Translations under genes and position numbers: made by a program
Notes under the pieces: model-generated
The model's input: only the letters and a program-made list of their open reading frames with translations
The model's database searches: none
What the model was told of the DNA's origin: nothing
Source: Anaerolinea sp.
Lineage (GTDB): Bacteria; Chloroflexota; Anaerolineae; Anaerolineales; Anaerolineaceae
Length of the DNA stretch: 64,000 bases
Direction: 5' to 3'
Assembly: GCA_029975965.1 (NCBI GenBank)
Contig: JARKOV010000058.1
Location: 13,337 to 77,336, forward strand
Shown here: positions 58,121 through 64,000 of the stretch, piece after piece
Position numbering within the stretch: the stretch's first letter is position 1
Layout of the letters: every line of letters starts with the position of its first letter

Positions 58121-59170
58121 TTACTTGATATCAGCCAGTTTGAGCGTGCCGGAAATGATGTCCGCTTTGAGCTGATCGAGCTCGGCCTTCAACTCGGCGG
58201 GGACCTGCGAGTCGAAATCGTGGAAGGGGGCCAGGCCAACGCCGCCGCTGGCCAGCGTGCCGACCACATTGACGCCGCCCTTGTAGCTGCCGTCATCCAC
58301 GGTCTTGGCCACTGCGAGCACCGTGGTGTCCATGTTCTTGAGCACGGAGGTCAGGGTGATTTCTGGGAAGCCCGAGGTGAGGAACCAGTCGGAGTCGACG
58401 CCGATGATCATGGCGTTGCCGCGCTCTTTCACTGCCGCGGCGGTGCCCAGTCCAACCGGGCCGGCGACCGGCATGATGATGTCGGCGCCCTCGTCCATCA
58501 GGGTGATGCCGAATTCCTTGCCCTTGGTCTGATCGTCGAAGCTGTTGGTGAAGAGGCCCTTGTTGGGGTCGACCAGGTCATAGCCGAGAACCTCAACCGA
58601 GGTGCCCTTGACGGCATTGTAGTGCTTGACGCCGCGGGTGAAGCCGTCCATGAAGATGGTCACGGTCGGGATGGGCAGACCGCCGAAGGTGCCGACCTTG
58701 CCAGTCTTGGTCATGCCAGCGGCCAGGTAACCGGCCAGGAAAGCGGCCTCGTCGGTGGCGAAGACCTGTCCAACCACGTTGGGGATTCCGGGATCGTAGG
58801 CGTAGTCAACGATGGAGAATTTGACGTCGGTGTTGGCCTCGGCGGCGGCTTTGGTAGCGTCTCCCAGCAGGAAGCCGATCGTCACGATCAGGTCGCATTT
58901 CTCTTCAATGAAGGCGTTGATGTTTTTCTCATAGTCCTCGACGGCTTTCGATTCGAGGTATTTGGCTTCCCAACCGAGCTGCGATTGGACCATTTCCGCG
59001 CCCTTCCAGGCGGTGGCGTTGAAGGATTTATCGTCGATGCCGCCGGTGTCGGTCACCTGGCAGATTTTCTTCTTCGCCACGGGGGCTTGGGTTTGGGCGG
59101 CCGGCTGGCAGGCGCTCAAGACGAGCGACAGGATCAACACGACAGCCAGAATCAGGGAAAACTTTTTCAT
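58121..59170 (-). CDS. BMP-family nucleoside-binding lipoprotein
   Basis: 349 residues. A lipoprotein signal ends LSLVLSAC. The BMP/PnrA-like fold starts KICQVTDTGGIDDKSFNATAWKGAEM, continues DLIVTIGFLLGDATKAAAEAN, GQVFATDEAAFLAGYLAAGMTKTGKVGTFGG and has GADIIMPVAGPVGLGTAAAV. It binds purine nucleosides for the permease-ATPase genes at 52312-56438, from which it is separated by the rhodanese-SufE pair. GGAGGAG precedes the ATG; its own promoter and leader hairpin allow separate, higher expression. Confidence 0.92.
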   Translation of the reverse strand: MKKFSLILAVVLILSLVLSACQPAAQTQAPVAKKKICQVTDTGGIDDKSFNATAWKGAEMVQSQLGWEAKYLESKAVEDYEKNINAFIEEKCDLIVTIGFLLGDATKAAAEANTDVKFSIVDYAYDPGIPNVVGQVFATDEAAFLAGYLAAGMTKTGKVGTFGGLPIPTVTIFMDGFTRGVKHYNAVKGTSVEVLGYDLVDPNKGLFTNSFDDQTKGKEFGITLMDEGADIIMPVAGPVGLGTAAAVKERGNAMIIGVDSDWFLTSGFPEITLTSVLKNMDTTVLAVAKTVDDGSYKGGVNVVGTLASGGVGLAPFHDFDSQVPAELKAELDQLKADIISGTLKLADIK

Positions 59171-59223
59171 GTTTTCTCCTCCAAGAGAAAATAGAAAGGA
59201 TTTGGATGTGTTCAGCAGGAAAA

Positions 59224-59248
59224 CCAGGGTTAACCATGCTAACCCTGG
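59224..59248 (-). promoter_or_regulatory. Leader hairpin of the BMP gene
   Basis: CCAGGGTTA (59224-59232) and TAACCCTGG (59240-59248), perfect 9-bp stem about 20 bases after the predicted transcript start. It may be an operator or an mRNA stabiliser. Confidence 0.55.
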
Positions 59249-59274
59249 CTACCACTAAACACCCGATTAGTCTA

Positions 59275-59303
59275 AGTATAATCAGGAAATAGCGCCTTTA
59301 CAA
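59275..59303 (-). promoter_or_regulatory. Promoter of the BMP-lipoprotein gene
   Basis: TTGTAA (59298-59303), 17 bp, TATACT (59275-59280) on the minus strand. Confidence 0.75.
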
Positions 59304-59323
59304 GTGAGGAAAGTTAGTTTTTT

Positions 59324-59346
59324 TGACATATCCCAGGGATATGTCA
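59324..59346. promoter_or_regulatory. 23-bp perfect palindrome upstream of the BMP promoter
   Basis: TGACATATCCC, A, GGGATATGTCA, centred about 35 bp above the -35 box of the BMP gene; no T run follows in the direction of transcription, so an activator or repressor site is more likely than a terminator. The rest of the 378-bp gap holds the promoter, the leader hairpin and one 94-bp repeat copy. Confidence 0.6.
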
Positions 59347-59422
59347 GACAATTGATGGGAACGCTTCCTGGGTAGGGGGCGCACCGGGGGTATCAGGCCG
59401 TTTGCCCTGTGGTGGACAGCCC

Positions 59423-59516
59423 GTGAGAGAGATTGCTTCGCTCGCTACGCGATCTCGCCAGGACGTGCGATGCCATGTCGCTGCGAGGAGCCGCTTGCGG
59501 CGACGCGGCAGCCTCT
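59423..59516. repeat. Upstream copy of the 110-bp repeat
   Basis: GAGAGATTGCTTCGCTCGCT through GGCGACGCGGCAGCCTCT, nearly identical to the array at 59871, in the same orientation and on the other side of the GIY-YIG gene. Confidence 0.88.
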
Positions 59517-59548
59517 TTTCTTTATCCCAGGAATCAACCTGTTCAGAA

Positions 59549-59836
59549 TTAAATCTCTTCCCATAAATCCTTCCATTCGGGGTTGAACCTATCGATCAGG
59601 TCCACTTTCTTTTTCCTTGAACCAGCCTTAATTTGTTTCTCGCGAAGTATAGCTGCCTGGATCGAGTCCGCGATCTCGTAATATACCAGCTTCACCAGGC
59701 GATATTTTTTCGTAAATCCCTCGACGGCACCTGTTCGATGCTCGAAGATCCGGCGACGCAAATCATTGGTGACGCCGGTGTAGAGAGTGGTATTACCCTG
59801 GTTGGTGAGAATATAAATGCAATAAGAACGAGGCAT
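59549..59836 (-). CDS. GIY-YIG nuclease-domain protein
   Basis: 95 residues, single-domain GIY-YIG (YhbQ/UPF0213-like). The two signature strands are CIYIL and LYTGVT, the catalytic Arg is in DLRRRIFEHR, and the Glu is in ILREKQIKAGSRKKK. Such small proteins nick or repair DNA, or are domesticated from mobile introns. ATG 59836 gives the family's usual MxRSYxIYIL start; in-frame starts up to 59857 exist. The gene is less GC-rich than its neighbours and lies between copies of a 110-bp repeat, consistent with recent transfer. Confidence 0.88.
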   Translation of the reverse strand: MPRSYCIYILTNQGNTTLYTGVTNDLRRRIFEHRTGAVEGFTKKYRLVKLVYYEIADSIQAAILREKQIKAGSRKKKVDLIDRFNPEWKDLWEEI

Positions 59837-59870
59837 TTCCATTTCCTGGAACCACATCTGTGCCTGTGAA

Positions 59871-60184
59871 AAGAGAGATTGCTTCGCTCGCTACGCGATC
59901 TCGCAATGACGTGCGATGCCATGTCGCTGCGAGGAGCCGCTTGCGGCGACGCGGCAGCCTCTCTGTACTCCACGCTTGCCAAGAGAGATTGCTTCGCTCG
60001 CTACGCGATCTCGCAATGACGCGCGATGCCATGTCGCTGCGAGGAGCCGCTCGTGGCGACGCGGCAGCCTCTCTGTACTCCACGCTTGCCAAGAGAGATT
60101 GCTTCGCTCGCTACGCGATCTCGCCAGGACGTGCGATGCCATGTCGCTGCGAGGAGCCGCTTGCGGCGACGCGGCAGCCTCTCT
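59871..60184. repeat. Tandem 110-bp repeats, three copies
   Basis: Copies begin at 59871, 59981 and 60091, each AAGAGAGATTGCTTCGCTCG onward through GGCAGCCTCT, with GTACTCCACGCTTGCC as spacer between units. They differ by only a few bases, so expansion was recent. The GATTGCTTCGCTCGCTACGCGATCTCGCAATGAC-like core, in parts, is dispersed in many bacterial genomes. Third copy lacks the spacer. Confidence 0.92.
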
Positions 60185-60233
60185 TTTTCTTCAGGTAGGG
60201 GTCGCATTTCACTCGCCAGGTGACCTCGCCCGA

Positions 60234-60270
60234 CATTGCGAGACGCCGAAGGCGGCGAAGCAATCTCTCT
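60234..60270. repeat. Inverted short relative of the 110-bp repeat
   Basis: CATTGCGAGACGCCGAAGGC then GGCGAAGCAATCTCTCT is the reverse complement of the repeat's first third, with a CGCCTTCGGCG variant in the middle. It closes the array on the right side; nothing else is seen up to the MFS stop. Confidence 0.7.
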
Positions 60271-60313
60271 GCGCGCACGTCCTTGAAATGAAAGCGCGAA
60301 TCGCCTGCCGGGC

Positions 60314-61564
60314 TCACCCGGCCGCTTTTGCCTCCCCTTTGCGCACGCCCAGCATCATCGCCAGGGCAATCAACATAAAGATCGGCCCGACAATCATCAC
60401 CAGGCTGTAGTTCTTGCCGGTCAACTGGATGATCCAGCCGTTGATGTTCGGCCCGGCGATCGCCGCCAGCGTCGAGAAGAGGTAGTACAGCCCGGTGTAG
60501 GTGCCGACCCGCAGGTTGTCGGTCATATCCACCACCATCGGCAGCGAGTTGACGTTGATCAGCGCCCAGCCCGCCCCGGCGACCATCAAGATCACGCCGA
60601 TGATCGGCACCACCCCCAGCACGGGCAGCCGGGTGACCTGCACTAGCAGCGTTCCGGCCGGCAGGAGAAACATCAGCAGCATGCACGCGCCAAGCACCAG
60701 GATGCCGGTGACGATGGTGCGGCGGCGCCCCCAGCTTCCGCCTATGTATCCCGCTGGCAGGGCAAACAGCACGAAGATCAGCGAGAGCTGCCCCAGCAGG
60801 CGCGCGCCGTCTTCGCCGGGCAGACCCAGGTGGTTTTGCGCGTAGAGGGTGAAGAACGCCTCGATAGCGTTGTAGGCCACGAACCAGAAGAAAATCGCCA
60901 GCAGGATGCGCAGGGCGCTCTTGTCCGCGTCGCGCACCACCTCTTTCAGCGCGAGCCACAGGTTAGGCCGCTCCGCGCTGGTCGACTCGAATTCTTTCGG
61001 CTCGCGGATGAAGATGAAAACCAGCAGGCTGGAGAGGATGACCAGGGCCGAGCCCATCCAAAAGGGGTAAGCCTGGTTCATCTTGTACAGCGCGCTGCCG
61101 CCCAGCGTGGCGACAATCGCGCCCACCCCGCCCATGAAGTTGATGATCCCGTTGGCCTGCGAGCGGTAAGCCGAGGGGGTGATATCGGGCATCAGCGCCA
61201 CCACCGGCGTGCGCCAGAACGCCATGCTCAACAGCAGGGTGCTGGTGCAGGCCACGAAGAGCGGCAGCACCGCCGCCATGGGGATCAACCCGAAGGCGAC
61301 CGCCCCGACCGGCGCGCCGATCAAGATGAATGGCATACGCCTGCCGATCGGGGTGCGCAGCCGGTCGGACCACGCCCCCACCGGCGGCTGGATCAGCAGC
61401 GCGGCGATGTTGTCGAAGGTCATGAACAGGCCGATAAGCCAGGGTTCGAGGTTGAAGCGGTTGGCCAGGAAGAGCGGGACGAAGGAGTTGTACACCATCC
61501 AGATCACGCTCACGCCAAAAAAGCCAAAACCGAGCAAGAATGTTTTCGGGAAGCTGAATCTCAT
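60314..61564 (-). CDS. MFS sugar carrier (SLC45/GPH-like)
   Basis: 416 residues, 12 helices. VSVIWMVYNSFVPLFLANRF is helix 1; FDNIAALLIQPPVGAWSDRLRTPIGRRMPFI is the motif-A loop with the RTPxGRR sequence typical of SLC45/GPH-like sucrose and disaccharide carriers; MPDITPSAYRSQANGIINFMGGVGA is the equivalent after helix 4. Proton-coupled sugar uptake is likely. GAGGT precedes the ATG. It lies 70 bp downstream of trmD but is unlikely to be functionally related. Confidence 0.85.
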   Translation of the reverse strand: MRFSFPKTFLLGFGFFGVSVIWMVYNSFVPLFLANRFNLEPWLIGLFMTFDNIAALLIQPPVGAWSDRLRTPIGRRMPFILIGAPVGAVAFGLIPMAAVLPLFVACTSTLLLSMAFWRTPVVALMPDITPSAYRSQANGIINFMGGVGAIVATLGGSALYKMNQAYPFWMGSALVILSSLLVFIFIREPKEFESTSAERPNLWLALKEVVRDADKSALRILLAIFFWFVAYNAIEAFFTLYAQNHLGLPGEDGARLLGQLSLIFVLFALPAGYIGGSWGRRRTIVTGILVLGACMLLMFLLPAGTLLVQVTRLPVLGVVPIIGVILMVAGAGWALINVNSLPMVVDMTDNLRVGTYTGLYYLFSTLAAIAGPNINGWIIQLTGKNYSLVMIVGPIFMLIALAMMLGVRKGEAKAAG

Positions 61565-61634
61565 GGGAACCTCGATGAATGGATGATTTGGGATTGTAGA
61601 TTGGTGATTGAGTTGACCATCTTCTGGTCAATCT

Positions 61635-62357
61635 TCAATCATCAATCTTCAATCTCTTTCGCTCTTCCTCGCTCAAATCGGCCTTGTCGAGCAGGTCGGG
61701 GCGCTTGAGCAGGGTGCGCAGCAGGGCTTGCTCGCGCCGCCAGCGGGCGATCTGGGCGTGGTTGCCCGAAAGGAGCACCTCGGGCACCTTCCAGCCGCGG
61801 AACTCCGCCGGGCGGGTGTAATGGGGATATTCGAGCAGCCCGGAAGCGTGCGAGTCGTCCGCCGCGCCATCCGGGTCGCCGAGCACGCCGGGCAGCAGGC
61901 GGGTGATTGCGTCGATCAGCACCAGCGCGGGCAGTTCTCCGCCGGTGAGCACGAAATCGCCGATCGAGATCTGGTCGCTGACCAGGTGCTCGCGCACGCG
62001 CTCGTCGACGCCCTCGTAGCGCCCGCAGAGCAATCCCAGGCGCGGGTGGCGCGACAGCTCGAGCGCGACCTGCTGGTCAAAGACGCGCCCCTGCGGGGTG
62101 AGCAAAATCACCGGGCAGGCCGGCGGCGCCCCCAGCACGCCTTCCACGGCGGCGAAGATCGGCTCGCACTTCATCACCATACCGCCGCCCCCGCCGTAGG
62201 GCGGCTCGTCGGTGACGTGGTGCTTATCGCTGGCGTAGGCGCGGATGTCGTGCACGGCCACCTCGAGTAGGCCGCGCTCGCGGGCGCGCTGCAAGATGCT
62301 CTCGTCGAGGTAAGGCTGGATCAGGCCGGGAAAGAGGGTGAACACATCGAAGCGCAT
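61635..62357 (-). CDS. trmD: tRNA (guanine-N1)-methyltransferase
   Basis: 240 residues. TrmD methylates G37 of tRNAs with a following G36, using SAM bound in a trefoil knot. [31 protein letters not shown] is the family start; [23 protein letters not shown] and [49 protein letters not shown] form the active site and knot. Start 62357 is chosen because TACAAT ends six bases upstream and the family starts MRFDV. It is separate from rimM and rplS, its normal operon partners. Confidence 0.95.
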   Translation of the reverse strand: MRFDVFTLFPGLIQPYLDESILQRARERGLLEVAVHDIRAYASDKHHVTDEPPYGGGGGMVMKCEPIFAAVEGVLGAPPACPVILLTPQGRVFDQQVALELSRHPRLGLLCGRYEGVDERVREHLVSDQISIGDFVLTGGELPALVLIDAITRLLPGVLGDPDGAADDSHASGLLEYPHYTRPAEFRGWKVPEVLLSGNHAQIARWRREQALLRTLLKRPDLLDKADLSEEERKRLKIDD

Positions 62358-62468
62358 GCGATGATTGTACAATAGTTATCGAGTTCGGGTTTCCGTTCTT
62401 TGACCAAAGCAGCCCAACCCGCTCGTTCATGCCCGGTTAAGCATCCTTTCAGATAACATGCGCTTATC

Positions 62469-62497
62469 TTGACGCTTCCCCCGTTCTCCATTAATAT
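62469..62497 (+). promoter_or_regulatory. Promoter of the first TPR gene, directly abutting the start codon
   Basis: TTGACG (62469-62474), 17 bp, TAATAT (62492-62497), then six bases to ATG at 62504. The clearest leaderless arrangement in the window because both boxes are well formed. Confidence 0.75.
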
Positions 62498-62503
62498 GAA
62501 ATT

Positions 62504-63763
62504 ATGTATTTAAGCGGCAGCAAGTGGAGCATGAACCGCAAGCGCAAGCGTGGCAACCCGCTCCGCCTGATCATCCTCATCGGCCTGGTCGGCGCGGCGC
62601 TGTACGTCAACCAGGTCGTGGTTCCGGCGACGCCGCCGCTGTTCATCCCCACCCCCACCCCCACCCGCTCGCCCGACTCGTTCCTCAACGACGCCCGCAC
62701 CCTCACCCAGGAGGGTAAATTTGCCCAGGCGGTCGTGGCGTATAACCAGGCGATCCAATCGGACCCGAAGAACATCAACACCTACATCGAGACCGCGCGC
62801 CTGCAGGTGTTGTACGGCGAGTTCGACGCCGCGCTGGAAAACGCCGCCAACGCCTTGCTGCTCAACCCCAACCACAGCCTGGCGCACGCCGTGAAGGGCT
62901 GGGCGCTGGGGCGCCAGGGCGATTACCTGCCGGCGATGGCCGAGCTGGGCAAGGCCATCGAGATCGACGGAAGCAACGCGCTGGCTTACGCTTACCTGGC
63001 GGAGGTGCTCGCCTTGCAGCAAATCGAGGGCAAGGGCGACCTGACCACGGTCGATAAAGCCACCGAGGCATCCCGCAGGGCGCTGGAATTGGGCCCCGAC
63101 TTGATGGAAGCCTACCGCGCGCGCGGGCTGGTGCTGGAGATGACCGGCAACTACGCCGAAGCGGTCAGCGCCTTCGAGCGCGCCGTGGCAATGAACGACA
63201 ACCTGGCCGACCTGCACCTGGCGCTGGGGCGCAATTACAAGGCGCAAGACATCTACGACAAGGCCGTCGACCAGTTCAACCGCGCCATCGCCCTCAAACC
63301 CGACGACCCCGACCCGTATATCGAAACCGCGCTGACTTACCTACGCATCGGTGAGTATGCCAAGGCCGCCCAGTATGCCCAGCAGGCGGTTCAACAAGAG
63401 CCCGACAACCCCCTCCTGTACGGTTACCTGGGCACCATTTACTACCGCCAGGGAGATTATCTCAACGCGGTGAATCCGCTGCGCCTGGCTACCCGCGGCG
63501 GGTTGACCGAAGAGGGCGTGCAGGTGCAGGGTTTACCGCTGGACAGCACCAGCATGTACATGTACGCCCGCTACGGCATCTCGCTGGCTTACGTCGGGCA
63601 GTGCGGTGAGGGGTTGCAAATCTCGCAGACCCTGGTGCAGGCGTTCCCCACCGACGAGACCAACCTGATCAACGCCAACGAGATCGTCAACATCTGCCAG
63701 GCGCAAGCCGATGGTGCGTCCCTCGTCGCCACCGCCACCCCCGAGGTCACACCGACCCCTTAA
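62504..63763 (+). CDS. Membrane-anchored TPR-repeat protein
   Basis: 419 residues. A basic N-terminus (MNRKRKRGNP) precedes one membrane helix (LRLIILIGLVGAALYVNQV), then a Pro/Thr-rich linker (FIPTPTPTRSP) and about eight TPRs (for example NDARTLTQEGKFAQAVVAYNQAIQSDPKN, LAYAYLAEVLALQQ, DNLADLHLALGRNYKAQDIYDKAVDQFNRAIAL). The repeats are expected outside the cytoplasm. The promoter fixes the ATG at 62504; an internal ATG at 62531 has GGAG too close. Function unknown; a paralog follows. Confidence 0.85.
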   Translation: MYLSGSKWSMNRKRKRGNPLRLIILIGLVGAALYVNQVVVPATPPLFIPTPTPTRSPDSFLNDARTLTQEGKFAQAVVAYNQAIQSDPKNINTYIETARLQVLYGEFDAALENAANALLLNPNHSLAHAVKGWALGRQGDYLPAMAELGKAIEIDGSNALAYAYLAEVLALQQIEGKGDLTTVDKATEASRRALELGPDLMEAYRARGLVLEMTGNYAEAVSAFERAVAMNDNLADLHLALGRNYKAQDIYDKAVDQFNRAIALKPDDPDPYIETALTYLRIGEYAKAAQYAQQAVQQEPDNPLLYGYLGTIYYRQGDYLNAVNPLRLATRGGLTEEGVQVQGLPLDSTSMYMYARYGISLAYVGQCGEGLQISQTLVQAFPTDETNLINANEIVNICQAQADGASLVATATPEVTPTP

Positions 63764-63784
63764 CTTACCCGTAGATTACGAGCC

Positions 63785-64000
63785 ATGTCGCAAAAATACC
63801 TGTTTCGTAAAGAGCGCAGCCAATCCAACCCTTACCGCGTGTTGATCCTGCTGGTGCTGCTGATGGGTGCCCTGTTTCTGATGCGCGGCTACCAACAGGA
63901 GCAGATCAAGCCGCTCTTCCTGCCCACCCCCACGCCCACGCGCACGTCCAACTCCTTTTCGCTGGAAGGCCAGACGCATTTTCAGGCCGGCAACCTGGAT
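63785..64000 (+). CDS. Paralogous membrane-anchored TPR protein (cut by window edge)
   Basis: 72 codons to the window end. Same architecture as the preceding gene: basic N-terminus (FRKERSQSNPYR), one membrane helix (VLILLVLLMGALFLM), a PTPTPTRTSNSF linker and the start of a TPR (LEGQTHFQAGNLD). TAGATT ends seven bases before the ATG, again without a Shine-Dalgarno. The two genes are a tandem duplication. Confidence 0.85.
   Translation, partial: MSQKYLFRKERSQSNPYRVLILLVLLMGALFLMRGYQQEQIKPLFLPTPTPTRTSNSFSLEGQTHFQAGNLD

Noticed and set aside
59871..60184. CRISPR array
   Set aside because: The units are 110 bp in direct tandem with an identical spacer segment, not short repeats with unique spacers, and no cas gene is nearby.
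1..64000. tRNA, rRNA or tmRNA genes
   Set aside because: No cloverleaf with a TTCGANNC-type arm and no rRNA-like stretch was found by eye; a tRNAscan/Infernal run would settle it.

Overview
The window is a high-GC stretch of bacterial chromosome that reads most like Chloroflexota (Anaerolineae-type). This rests on gene content and style: MalT-type LuxR ATPase regulators, DUF2277, DUF5107-TPR, GH4/GH2 hydrolases, BMP-family nucleoside importers, LLM oxidoreductases, a Zur box of the actinobacterial/Gram-positive type, and many promoters whose -10 box sits only 6-9 nt before the start codon. No rRNA, tRNA, CRISPR array, phage or complete insertion sequence was found. The taxonomic call is inference.

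Layout. 0-12.5 kb: small stress and regulatory genes (DinB-like fragment, DUF2277, MFS exporter, AlkZ-like DNA glycosylase, methyltransferases, LacI and TipA-type MerR regulators, an ECF sigma factor, a MalT-type LuxR regulator, a CPBP protease and a Yip1-like membrane protein). 12.7-16.7 kb: a 1323-residue transglutaminase-UvrA fusion. 16.9-20.7 kb: a response regulator/histidine kinase pair next to a DrrAB-type ABC exporter. 21.1-26.1 kb: an MBL-fold hydrolase divergent from a Zur-controlled zur-znuA-znuC-znuB operon, then a glycosyltransferase. 26.2-35.9 kb: PPOX-fold protein, serine hydrolase, sulfatase, GH4, LLM oxidoreductase and GH2, consistent with glycan use.

36-47.5 kb: an unknown duplicated-domain protein; an operon of MDR dehydrogenase, UroD-like protein, double nucleotidyltransferase and RbsD/FucU; a tandem GNAT; a decayed gene; an MFS carrier; and an operon of DUF5107-TPR protein, BadF/GlcNAc-kinase-like ATPase and two SIS-domain paralogs. 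47.7-51.3 kb: two adjacent receiver-GAF-kinase proteins whose functional sites have decayed reciprocally. 51.5-59.2 kb: a CDGSH iron-sulfur protein, then a BMP nucleoside ABC importer interrupted by a rhodanese-SufE pair. 59.4-60.3 kb: a GIY-YIG nuclease gene enclosed by 110-bp repeats. 60.3-64 kb: an SLC45/GPH-like carrier, trmD, and two paralogous membrane-anchored TPR proteins, the second running off the end.

The most striking non-coding signal is a family of about 40-70 bp palindromes (seven copies, one degenerate) lying only between genes. Base changes in one arm are matched in the other. In two places a second folding element, or half of one, sits directly beside the palindrome, and in a third a complete copy lies about 170 bp away.
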